Assembly (NCBI GenBank): GCA_021234155.1
Contig: JAJEKV010000081.1
Location: 4,060,606 to 4,124,605 of the forward strand
From: Isoetes taiwanensis
Lineage: Eukaryota; Streptophyta; Lycopodiopsida; Isoetales; Isoetaceae
Direction of reading: 5' to 3'
DNA: 64,000 nucleotides
In this document: piece by piece, positions 23,860 through 33,621 of the stretch
How the letters are laid out: each line of letters begins with the position of its first letter
Numbering within the stretch: position 1 is the stretch's first letter
Program-made: the position numbers and the translations under genes
Notes under the pieces: model-generated
The model's database searches: none
Told to the model about the DNA's origin: nothing
What the model saw: only the letters and a program-made list of their open reading frames with translations

Positions 23860-24254
23860 CTAATCAGCATTGATTCCCAGAATCCTAACTCTGTGCATGC
23901 TTGAAAGCTTTGCAATGAGGAGCACCATAAATGCACCAGTGTTGAAGAAAATGGTAGGCTTGTGGTAATCTGTAGTATGTATTGCTATAAGATATCTGCA
24001 GAATATTAACACAAATAACATAAGTACTTTTGACTACGACAAAGCAGCACAAAAAGGAGTCCACAAGCTAAAATGTTAGAACGAAAGGTATAATTTCCAA
24101 CTTACAGCACAATTGGCACTATAGTCAAAAACTTCTTATTTCGTGTAAACTGACGACCATGATCAAGTTGCTCCCACCAAGCCAGCTCTTTGTATTGCCC
24201 TTGGTCTTCTTCAAATGGTGTTCCCTTTTTCCAATGGAAAAAATAATAAGTTAC
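23860..24254 (-). pseudogene. ORMDL: ORMDL family, two 3' exons only
   Basis: ORMDL proteins are small ER membrane proteins that restrain serine palmitoyltransferase in sphingolipid synthesis. Exon 24106-24254 encodes [19 protein letters not shown], then [20 protein letters not shown] and VPIVL. After a canonical intron (GTAAGT ... CAG, 23996-24105), exon 23860-23995 encodes YLIAIHTTDYHKP through a hydrophobic segment to RVRILGINAD and a stop. These match the second half of ORMDL with no break. The N-terminal exon, with the first membrane segments, was not found between 24255 and 25190. It lies within the TIR element and is a strong candidate for captured host DNA. Confidence 0.85.
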
Positions 24255-25190
24255 CTGCAAAGAAAACATCAGTTTCTGTTTGCACATTATCCGCTCCACA
24301 AAGTATTACATTATTGCTCCCAAAAAATTATTTTAAAGCGTATCCAAACACTAAGAATCTCCAAACCTCATTGCTAACATTGATAAACTCAGGACAGGCT
24401 CTTGAATGGTGAACACAATAAGCAGTAACAAAAACTCTGAAAACTTAAGAAAAATCAAAGGAAGAATATATCTTCCAGAAACTACTTCCGTAGAGTGCTA
24501 TCAGCTTATGCATGAATGAAAATGAACTGGACCTAGCCAAGAATGTTATCTGAACTTCACATGAAGAAATAAAAATATTCAAGCAGATAAATAATAAATC
24601 GTAGATTAAGAACCTGCTGTAGTCTGGTTCTTCCTGGCCCCTGACTCATGCTCGTGGATGAAACATTGAAAGGGCAAAAACATTTCTTTCCAAATGCTTA
24701 AACCAACACCTTTTTTAAACCAAGCAAAAATGATGATTGCAAGACTGCCAATGGCGAATCCAGAGCTTTTGATCTTAACGAAAGCCCTTCCGGCAAGTTT
24801 CTAAGCCATTGAATCGGTGTATGTGCCATTGAATCGGTGCTGGCTACAGTCTGGTGGAAAGCCTGACATGCTTGGAGCGAACCCTCTGGTAGATCGAAGC
24901 ATCAGGTAGTGGCGACTTGGCCCTAAGTCATCCCATGCCCTAAATCGATTTTCAAGAAGCCCTAAATCGATTTCCAGAGATATTCCAATGTTTTACCATA
25001 ATCTAACGATGCTGCATCCCAGCTTGCTTGAAGATCCAATAGCTTCTGGCTATGACGAAGGCCATGATGGCCGCCCCACCGACCGCCATATCCACGAGCA
25101 AAAATGAGCGCCAAAGATATTCTGAGCGATGCCATAGACAATAAATTTGCTGCCGTCGTAAAAGAAAAATCAATATATTTTTGGAATTTT
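24255..25190. other. Interior of TIR element, no gene seen
   Basis: No ORMDL first exon or other gene is recognised. CCCTAAATCGATTT occurs twice near 24938 and 24960, and CCATTGAATCGGTG twice near 24807 and 24826. Confidence 0.45.
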
Positions 25191-25192
25191 AT

Positions 25193-25270
25193 GGAAACCT
25201 CCCGAGGTTAGCAAGATTGGAAACCTCCCCAGGCTTTGGCTGAAAGCAGGGGAGGTTTCTATAAGAGAAA
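25193..25270. repeat. Right subterminal GGAAACCTCCCC cluster
   Basis: Three copies or near copies (TGGAAACCTCCC, TTGGAAACCTCCCC, GGGGAGGTTTCT) lie within 100 bp of the right terminus and mirror the left cluster. Confidence 0.85.
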
Positions 25271-25297
25271 ATTTGGGAGTTTTCCATTCTTGGGACC

Positions 25298-27304
25298 CTA
25301 ACCCAATTCGGGCGTATATAATTTGAGCGAGCTATTCCAGTGTTGTCCACCCTCCACAACATCTGTGGTCTTGCTTGTTGGATTACATGCTACCGACAAT
25401 GGTGAACCACATAGTTGGTTTCCTTCGAATGCAGATGCTTTGAACCTTGTGTCACAATGATTGTCTGTTGGAACATGCCCGCTTAAATTGTTATGAGACA
25501 CATCAAGCCCTCCCAAACCGTCAATGCTACATATCTCAGCTGGAAGAGTACCACTTAACCGATTCCATGAAAGATCTAGTGACTCCATAGCCTTAAGAAT
25601 TCCTAGCTCACGAGGAATCTCACCGTTGAACTGATTATGGGACAAGTTCAGTTGTTTTAGTAATATAAGCTTGCCCAATTCTGATGGAATGGATATGTTC
25701 AACTCATTGTTGGATACGTCAAAGATTGTTGCTCCGGTTTCTAGACTACTGGAAAAGTACCGAGAATCACCCTTCCAATGTATACTGATATGATAGAAAT
25801 AAGCCCAATAGCTTTCACCCCAATAGCTCATGTTTTGTAGCCAGATTAGTCTTGACAGGTTTTGCGGCAGGTTCCCAGTGAGCTTATTGTTTGATAGATC
25901 TAGAACTGTTATGCTAGTCAAATTGCCAATACATTCAGGTATTGTCCCTTCTAGATTATTGTGTGCCAGATTGAGGACGACTAGCTTTTGCTGATAGCAA
26001 AGCTCCTTTGGAAATGGGCCTGAAAATTCATTATTGCTGAAATCCACCATAATCCACCATGACAAGCCCCATAGTGGTTGGAATCCGTCCGGTAAAATTA
26101 TTATTATTCAATCTAATGATGCCAAACTTCGAAATAGTCAAGTTAGACGGTATATCCCCATAGAGCTTGTTGTCATTCAGTGCCAAATAGTCCAAATACA
26201 CCAGCCTGCTACTATTTCCAAGCTCAAAAGGTATCCTGCCTGTCAAATGATTTGACGAGAGGTCCAAGTAACTGAGAGCAGATAGGTTTGAAAGTTGGTT
26301 TGGCACTTTACCAGTCAAAAAATTATTGGCTAATGACAGGTACCATAGTCGAGAAAGCTTGCCCAATTGGTCTGGGACATTACCAGTCAAAAAATTATTT
26401 TCGAATGACAGGTGAGACAGTTGAGAAAGCTGGCCCAATTGATCTGGGATATTACCTGTCAAAGCATTGGAAGAGAGAGACAAATGGCGAAGAAGTGTAC
26501 AGTTGCTTACCTCAATCGGAATATTTCCCTTAAGGTTATTAAATTCGAGATGTAGCCATTCAAGACTGGAGCAGTTTGCAAAAAGCTCTCTCGGTATATA
26601 TTTTGAGAGAGATCCAGATGAGTGAGAGCAGGACAATTAACCAACTCCTCTGGAATGTTACCTGTAAAATTATTCTTACCAAGATCTAGATATATGAGAG
26701 CAGACATCCCTGATAACACTTCTGCAAGGTTACCAGATAAGTCGTTCCAAAAGATATTTAATTCTTGAAGAGCAGAACAATTAGTAAATCCTTGAGGAAT
26801 GCTACCCATCAAGTAGTTGTGACTGAGATCTAGATGAGATAGAACAGAGCAGTTGGTGAACAATGCACTTGGGATCTCACCCGATAAGAATGCACTTGGG
26901 AACTCCAGAGCAGGAAACGATCCTATTTGCATTCCTCTCAGACGTAAAACCCTAAGGGCAGAGAGTGAACCAAAACAGGCAGAAATTGATCCATTTAACA
27001 GACTATACACTGACAATTCCTGCAGACCTCTGCATTTGCATAATTCATCTCCCAGTGGTCCAGATACATATGCATCGATTTCTATTCCTTGTACGTGTGT
27101 AGCCCAGGAATCACAAGTAATGCCTGTCCAGTTGCACATTAGACTTCTGTTATTTGCATTCCAATCTAGCAAATAATTATATGGATCGTAAAGACCATCC
27201 TTAAAACGCAAAAGAGCAAAGAATTCCTCATCATTATCATGTGCTCCAGAGTAATGACATGCCGAAGCTAGAAAGAAGAGCATGAATAACAACAATCTTC
27301 CCAT
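25298..27304 (-). pseudogene. LRR receptor-like protein, ectodomain part
   Basis: Receptor-like proteins sense ligands outside the cell and lack a kinase. The frame begins MGRLLLFMLFFLASA, a signal peptide, followed by an LRR N-cap with CNWTGITC and a long run of about 24-residue plant-type LRRs (for example LSHLDLSHNYLMGSIP, LEWLHLEFNNLKGNIP, MESLDLSWNRLSGTLP). The C-cap has NQLCGSPLSVAC, then an acidic spacer. Two frameshifts break it, near 26610 (inside an LRR) and near 26050. The last codons, Y-T-P-E-L-G and the stop, come from the right terminal repeat of the inserted element, so the membrane anchor at 21818-21928 is cut off. There is no kinase. If expressed, fragments would be soluble. 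Confidence 0.88.
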
Positions 27305-27357
27305 TATTGTGTGTATTAGAATAAGAGCAGCAGCTGATTTCCAAATGCAATATGAAA

Positions 27358-27477
27358 GATTGAATCATGATTTCGATCAAAACCTTCCCTTGGATAGAAT
27401 GACTTCATGGCTTGTCACTGTCCTGGACCCTACTCAAACGGAAAACAATTAAAACGAACGGAAGCGAAATGTGGTTC
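27358..27477. repeat. Dispersed 120-bp repeat, copy A
   Basis: About 93 percent identical by eye to 30869-30989; words in common include CCTACTCAAACGGAAAACAA and GGAAGCGAAATGTGGTTC. It lies 50 bp upstream of the receptor start codon. The continuation (TTCTCTATTCATCTTCTGTAA, minus its first base, to 27499) is shared with 37737-37757. Confidence 0.8.
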
Positions 27478-27499
27478 TTTCTCTATTCATCTTCTGTAA

Positions 27500-27943
27500 T
27501 ACATGGTTGCTTGAAATTACTGGGTTTTTTTGGCTACTTTTATATCCTGTAAAAACTCTCTGATATTTTTGAAGCGGCGCCGCTTAGTCTTCTTTGCTTT
27601 GTGCGGTTTCCTCAACAAGTTTCCTTTGCTCGCAGCAGAATAAGATCCGCCGGACTTATGAATCTGCACTTGTTCTGTTTCTATTTGTTTCTACGTTTCA
27701 GATTTGCTGACCCAGAGCTTCAACATGCCGAGAAAAAATTGGATTTTTTGCCCTCCTCCGGAGCCCTATTCATGCTTTTTATACTTCGAAGGTCTGTGAC
27801 CACTATAGCTAATGCCCAACGAAGCTCTTCCGCCATAGCCACTGCCGCTGCCGCTGCCACTGCCGCCATAGCTCTTCTGCCATAGCCGAGATCAAAAGAC
27901 ACGTGGCGAAATGTCAATGGACGTAATTTCAAGCAACGATGTA
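27500..27943. mobile_element. 444-bp element with 21-bp terminal inverted repeats
   Basis: TACATGGTTGCTTGAAATTAC at 27500-27520 recurs inverted at 27923-27943 with one mismatch. Comparison with 37726-37800 shows that this segment, with the adjoining palindrome, is an insertion. The interior is GC-richer and includes a GCCGCTGCC triplet run near 27840; its open frame (27601-27885) has no family signature. It is too short for a transposase, so MITE-like. Confidence 0.7.
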
Positions 27944-28064
27944 TTTTCATTAGGAGACCATTACGCATTGTAAAGTGCCGGCTCCCCGGCGTCGTCGCGC
28001 CGCCTCATCCGGGCGAGCCGGGCACTTTACAATCGCGAATTAAAATGGGTCTCCTAATGAAAAT
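27943..28064. mobile_element. Palindromic MITE-like foldback element
   Basis: Perfect 17-bp outer arms (ATTTTCATTAGGAGACC at 27943-27959, complement at 28048-28064) and inner arms with one inserted base (ATTGTAAAGTGCCGGCTC at 27967-27984, complement at 28015-28033) enclose a GC-rich loop of about 30 bases. It abuts the 444-bp TIR element. Confidence 0.85.
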
Positions 28065-28195
28065 TACCTTGTACGTAAGAAATTCTCGCTCTAAATTACT
28101 TGCTTAATTAATTTTACTTTTCAGATTTTTTAATATTGCACGGTGGAATTAAATGGAATTGGGACGGAAGCGTGTAATTGAATTGAATTGGCTCG

Positions 28196-28246
28196 GATGG
28201 ACTTTTATTGTCCATGAACACCATGAGATCTATGGGACCCAAAGAG
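28196..28246 (-). mobile_element. LINE 3'-tail-like remnant
   Basis: On the minus strand TTTGGGTCCCATAG, a spacer, and TGGACAATAAA correspond to TTGGGTCCCATAG, a spacer, and TGGACGATAAAA at the 3' end of the 8.15-kb LINE fragment. No RT sequence is attached. It could be a severely truncated LINE or the shared tail of a SINE. Confidence 0.45.
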
Positions 28247-28259
28247 GGTACCTCTTTCA

Positions 28260-30860
28260 CATTTATAGGATGGATATGACATTGTTCATTTCATATTTAA
28301 ACTCTTGGTCTTTCATTTATTAAGGTCAGAAATGCTTACATACTCATGGTATCAAATGGAATTGAGACGTTCAACTAGTAAACGTGTGCCCGGCATTGCC
28401 GCGCATAAGTAGGGTGTGTTTTCGTAGACTCTGTGGCATTTTCACGCAAAATTGGGGAGTGCCATCAAGGACCTTAATGGACTCATTTGTAAGTAGTAGA
28501 ATAACCATTCTTGTGTGTGCTTTCCTATCACATAAATTCTGACAATGGTGCATTGACAATGAGGAAACAATCATGTTATCAATTAGAAAATGCATTTGTT
28601 AAGTATTAGATTCCTCCTAATGTTATCTTCAATAACATACAATGGGTTAGAACATTGAACATTTTTGGATAGGTGCTCGAATAGCGCATTCAAACAATGA
28701 GAGTGCAATTGTCCACTTTGTAAAAAGTACCATTTTGTTTTCCACATTTGGATGAACATAAGGGGCACATTGTTCGCTATGGTGGATTGTGGTCACAAAC
28801 TTGAATGTTCCAAATTGATAATAATTTGGTAAGAAAGGGCCGATTACAGTAGCTCTTTTCCTTTAGGTGGAATACTGCAATGGTAAGCAACACATGAGCA
28901 ATCTTCTAACAATTTTACTTACATTAATAATAAGTCCCCGGGGGATGCACCTATTCTATTGGGGGATATGCCACCTGCGTACATAGGGTGGTAAAAAAAT
29001 CCCTATATACGACACTTTTTTTATAAAAAAACACCTAGCATACGAGTTTTGAATTTTGCATGCATATACCCCTACCCAATTTTATATGCCATTTTATCAA
29101 TAAAAAACCCCTTGTATACAGCCTTATTTATTGGGATATTACATATACCCCCAATATGTGTACGTAACTTTACTTAAGTATATATAGTTACTGGAAGATT
29201 GATGCTGAAATTGAGTTGAACTATAATGCTTGCTCAATATGTGAGCCTATCGTATTCTCCTTGCGCAATCTCAAATATTAAGCTTCACTAATGGTATGCA
29301 AATATCAAGAAAAATAGTTTTCGCACATACCTCCAAAAATTTTAAAGCAAATCTGCATTTATCTATCTGTTGCAATTGACCTTATATGCCAAAAGCATTT
29401 CAAAATTCGCAATTCATCCTCCAAACAAGAGGAAAAAAATAAAGAGGAAGCCAAATCGTTTTACATTTGTGATCCATCATAGAAAAAGAAAGTATTCAAG
29501 AAGAGAAAAAAACCCTTACCATTGAATTATTGTTCCATCCCGATTGATTCCTCTAGGAATAGGCTGAACAAGTAAACCCTCCCTGTATCATACGAGACTT
29601 GTTTCCTCGCCAAGTAAACCCTCTCCTTTCTTTCACAAAAAATTCAAACAAATAATGTATTTTGTGTTGTAGGTATACATATGGCACAATCCCAAGAACA
29701 CCCCCTTTGTGTTTACACACATGGTTTTGGGGGGTATTCTAAGTGACTCCCCCTTGAATAAGTCACCATGTGCTATGCTATTTTGTCATTTTTTGCAATG
29801 GACAGTATTGCAAAAGGCTGCAATGGCCCAATGACAAACACATATAGAGGACGCTATGATAATATAAAAGTGTTATGATAATCATAATGGAGCTTCGCAC
29901 AAAGGGTTTTTTTCAATCTCACTTAGAGACCTCATTAGTATTTCATTTGCAATGCTGCCTTATTTTTTATTGCACATGCATGGGTGCCCACAACGGGCTG
30001 TCAAACAATAGTAAGCATAATTCTATGCTAATTTGTCAATTTCATGATTAGATCCTCCCTTTGAATGTTGCTCAAATTCTAGTAGGATACTGCCCTTTTC
30101 TTAGATTAACGGATTATTTTACTTGAAACCACATTTTCCTTCTAACAAAGTAGTATTATTAATGTACAATATCAATTTACATTTGTTCAAGATTTGTCAA
30201 GTCCAATGCACCTTAAAGGTGAGACAACACACCAAAAGATCAGAGGTGCAGCCACGAATCAAGTGCCATGAACCCTATTAATACTGTTTTTGGTTAGTAA
30301 AGCTTTGAAAACTTTGATTGTTATGGTTTTTAGGGTTCAAAAAAGATACAAAATGTAAAATCTCTCTTTGAAATAAGATCGGCATCATTTTGCTACTGAT
30401 GACTCTGTAATATTGTCAAAAGATCCCTACAGGACGTCTTGATATCTTATTTTGAGAGCTCTCTAAAAGCATGAAGAGTAAATTGAATTGATTGGCCCCC
30501 ATTTGCTGTCGTATTTTGTGGGGGGAGCTTTCCCCCGAAAGAAAAGCGACACGAAATTTCTATGGAACCAGTGTCTCATTTCTGCCCCTCGAAAACCGAT
30601 AAAGTCTTATTTGCTTAAATGTCCAAAAATAATTGGCTAGAAAACCTATTGAATTGTATGCAAATCTTAGGTATTAACTAATGTCTAAACTACACATCGT
30701 TTACTTGAGGGGTAAGGCTTAAAGTATCAATGTATATATATACAAGTAGTTTTCTATATCGAAGTGTATGCAGTTCGTATAATATCTAGTTTCAGCTCAA
30801 AGTCTTTGAAGATTCAAAAATTTAGACATCAAGTTCTAAGTTGAGGCTAGGTAGGAAATG
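28260..30860. other. Long intergenic stretch
   Basis: No gene family is recognised on either strand. Minus-strand frames at 28371-28595 and 28583-28768 look mildly protein-like but match nothing I know. The remainder is AT-rich with short homopolymer runs; 29650-29760 has runs of C and G around GTTTACACACATGG. Confidence 0.45.
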
Positions 30861-30868
30861 TAATGTGA

Positions 30869-30989
30869 TGATTGAATCAAGATTTCGATCAAAACATTCC
30901 CTTGGATAGAATGACTTTATGGCTTGTCACTATCATGGACCCTACTCAAACGGAAAACAATTAAAATAAATGGAAGCGAAATGTGGTTC
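30869..30989. repeat. Dispersed 120-bp repeat, copy B
   Basis: Same orientation as copy A at 27358-27477. Similarity ends just after GAAATGTGGTTC. No gene is attached. Confidence 0.8.
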
Positions 30990-31600
30990 ATAAATGGTTC
31001 TTGGCGCAGGCGCAGGCGGCAGCGGCTAGGGCGGTTCCGGAGGCAGAGAGCCGCCTCTGCCCTCCATTTCCGGCACTAGCACTGTTTCATTGCTCTCCTC
31101 TAAACCGATCTGTGGTGCTAGCCAGGAATCGGCCATTCTGGCAGAGAAAATCTGGAGTTACCTAGTCTCAGAAATCTGAAGCTAGGCGGCTCTTCATAGT
31201 TTCTTGCAGTAAGCCTCTAACGTGGCATTTTACTCTTCTGCTCTGCCTGTGAAGCAGTATGTTTCAGTCTTGGGAGTGATCTTTCTTGAGGCAAGAACAC
31301 ATCGAAATGGCGTAGATGCCTATAAGGTGGAGTAAAGATTTGCTGGCAGATCTATCAAGTGGTGCAGTTTCAATTTCTTGCAACTTCATTTTCTTATCAT
31401 CCAGGTTCTTTCGCATTTGGCTATTTCTTTCCGTTTCCTACTCCTTCTTTCTAGCAGAAGGGTTCAAATTGTGCATTAGATGGTTAGGAAGATTCTTTTC
31501 TTAGCAGTACCTTCATATGGGTCTTCAGTTTTGCTGGATTCTGGTCGGAAAATGCAAGGTTACAGGTTGAAAAGCAGATAGCAAGTGAATTGTTTTCCTT
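30990..31600. other. GC-rich to mixed stretch, no gene recognised
   Basis: 31003-31060 is GC-rich with GGCGCAGGCG repeats and resembles a 5' untranslated or promoter-proximal region. The open frame at 30983-31165 has no family match, and no downstream exon was recognised. Confidence 0.35.
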
Positions 31601-31617
31601 TTAGCACTCGGTTCCTA

Positions 31618-31880
31618 TCTCAAGTACTGCTATGCTTGAGTGGTTGCCAATTTTTGCTGTGCTTTGGTATTTTATGCCAAGAACTCTCAAGTACTGATAT
31701 GCTTGAGAGATTACTGATATTAATTGGCTTTGGTATTTTATGCCAAGAACTCTCAAGTACTGCTATGCTTGAGAGATTCCTCATTGGCTTTGGTATTTTA
31801 TGCCAAGAACCTCACAATCTTCACAAGTACTCATATGCTTGGTCGATTATGCTCAAATACTGATATGTTTGAGTGAGAGC
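31618..31880. repeat. Minisatellite, about 60-66-bp unit, 3-4 copies
   Basis: Each unit has CTCAAGTACTG(C/A)TATGCTTG, a variable spacer, and TTTGGTATTTTATGCCAAGA. The first block is an imperfect palindrome (CTCAAG ... CTTGAG) and the second contains TTGG ... CCAA, so each unit can form two hairpins. Units start near 31618, 31686, 31752 and, diverged, 31826. Confidence 0.85.
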
Positions 31881-31889
31881 TTCTTGGAT

Positions 31890-33610
31890 TTCATATTATC
31901 TTGCTGCAGCCTTACAGATATGAAGCCTTACACGTTTTTGCCCTTTTCAGCATTTTTGAGGACTTTTATGACTCTGTCAAATGTTATGAATCTTCAGGGG
32001 CCTTTCAGGGCTTGTCTTTAGCATCATCAGGCACTATTTGGTCACCATGTGGGAAGATTTGTGTGAACTTCAAGTGTATCAGCTTCAAGAGTAATCCATA
32101 ATAAGTTTTTTGTTAGTAAAGAATGAAGATATTGAGATTACTCCTGTAGTAATTCTCTACTAACATCAAACATTGTACTTCTTTATTTATATAATATAAA
32201 CAAGGTGCTGCGCACGGAGGGTTGCCCTCTGTGGCCCGAGGGTGAAGTGGCTTAAATCATATTTCAAAGCCATATTTTCACAATCAAGCAAAATTGCTAC
32301 TTCAAAACAATACAATACTTGATACTTGATTCTTGTTTTCAACAAGAATTTCTCCCTTGATCCCTAAAATATTATTCTAGTTCTGGAAAGGGCCACAATC
32401 CTATAAAGATATGTTGCCAGAGTTTAAATCGTAATTGTAAACATGACGTGTTATTTTAGCTTGTGCGCTACAATTTGTCTACTGTGATATGTGTTAATTT
32501 AGCTTGTGTGCTATAATTTGTTTGCTTTGATATGCTTCATATATGCTTGTCCTTCACATGGTTCAAATATTGTTCACAACTATTCATTTTCTAGATATTC
32601 AAGTGATCACTTAATAAAAAGAAGAATATATTTTAAAGCACGTCTTCTATACCCACATCGTTTCCAAAGATCATCCTCCAAGACCATCTCCAAATAAAGG
32701 TATTACGTAATTGTAGTCAAACAACAATTGCAGTCAAACAGCAACATCTAACTAAAATTCACCATATAACAAAGGCAAAATTCAAGCTGTTATTTTATTT
32801 TCAAATGAACTTTGTATAGATAATAATAATACATGTTTAACATGTACATGGTTCAAAACTTAGAAAAAAAAAAATACTTGCACAACATAATCACAACAGC
32901 TTGAAGTAACAATTCACATTCGCACTGCAGAGACATGGAATGAGGCGTCAATGCCAGTTTTTCCCATTTTACGATAGCTAGCATAAGATCCATATTAGCT
33001 CGCATAAGATCTGCATCTTTCAAGTCGCTTGGCTCACGTGCAATAAAACTTTCTTATTCCGCATTATTCTATGGCAAATCATCCACCAAAAAATGATGAT
33101 GGATACGTTTCTTCATTGGCCATATTCCAAAACCATACGCATATCTATCTCGCAATAGTTATAAGGCATCAAGTCAATGCATAAATTATAACTATATGTC
33201 ATGCTTACTTTTCACGATGAACATCTTCCACAAAGACCACCGGTGACTAGCGAAGCGATATTAAAATATTCATCGACGCAGCCATACACCATGGAAACAG
33301 TCGTGACATTTAGTGAATTGAACCATATAGAGTGGTATAAGTTAGACTACTGGAACAGCAAAATGATAACAAGTGCTGTTCCATAGACATCTTAATTTGT
33401 TGCAAAATTATCAATACTTTGCTTTTATCTCATATCTGTCTGGAGTCAACATTGCGCCTTAAAGTGGCTTGTTTTGCAAAAAAGAAGCAGCCGTGGTTGT
33501 TCGCATTGATATTGCAAATTTGTCGAAATATTGTGGTCACTTTGCATTTCCGAAAGCTGGACTAGTTATTCATCAACAGTCAATGACAACCACCAAGCAA
33601 CTTTAGTGTA
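31890..33610. other. Intergenic stretch upstream of PPR 3' end
   Basis: No recognisable gene. The short frame at 33201-33386 looks balanced in composition but has no signature. The rest is AT-rich. Confidence 0.4.
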
Positions 33611-33621
33611 ATCATTGCTGG

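Larger units (their letters stand above)
21929..25316. mobile_element. 3.39-kb TIR element carrying gene fragments, inserted in LRR gene
   Basis: The left end TACGCCCGATTTGGGTT at 21929 is matched in inverted orientation by the right end, which closes AACCCAATTCGGGCGTA at 25316. Similarity extends about 30 bp inward to CCAATGG/CCATTCTTGG. Both subterminal zones are crowded with GGAAACCTCCCC in both orientations, a common feature of transposase-binding ends. TA dinucleotides lie at both tips, so a TA target duplication is possible but unproven. The interior has a 50-bp tandem repeat, a PPR E-type fragment (+), a PPR repeat fragment (-) and two ORMDL exons (-). No transposase is seen, so it would be non-autonomous. 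Confidence 0.72.

Noticed and set aside
27601-27885. 94-codon open frame with an Ala-rich end
   Set aside because: It lies wholly inside a 444-bp inverted-repeat element, and the Ala run comes from GCC/GCT triplets.
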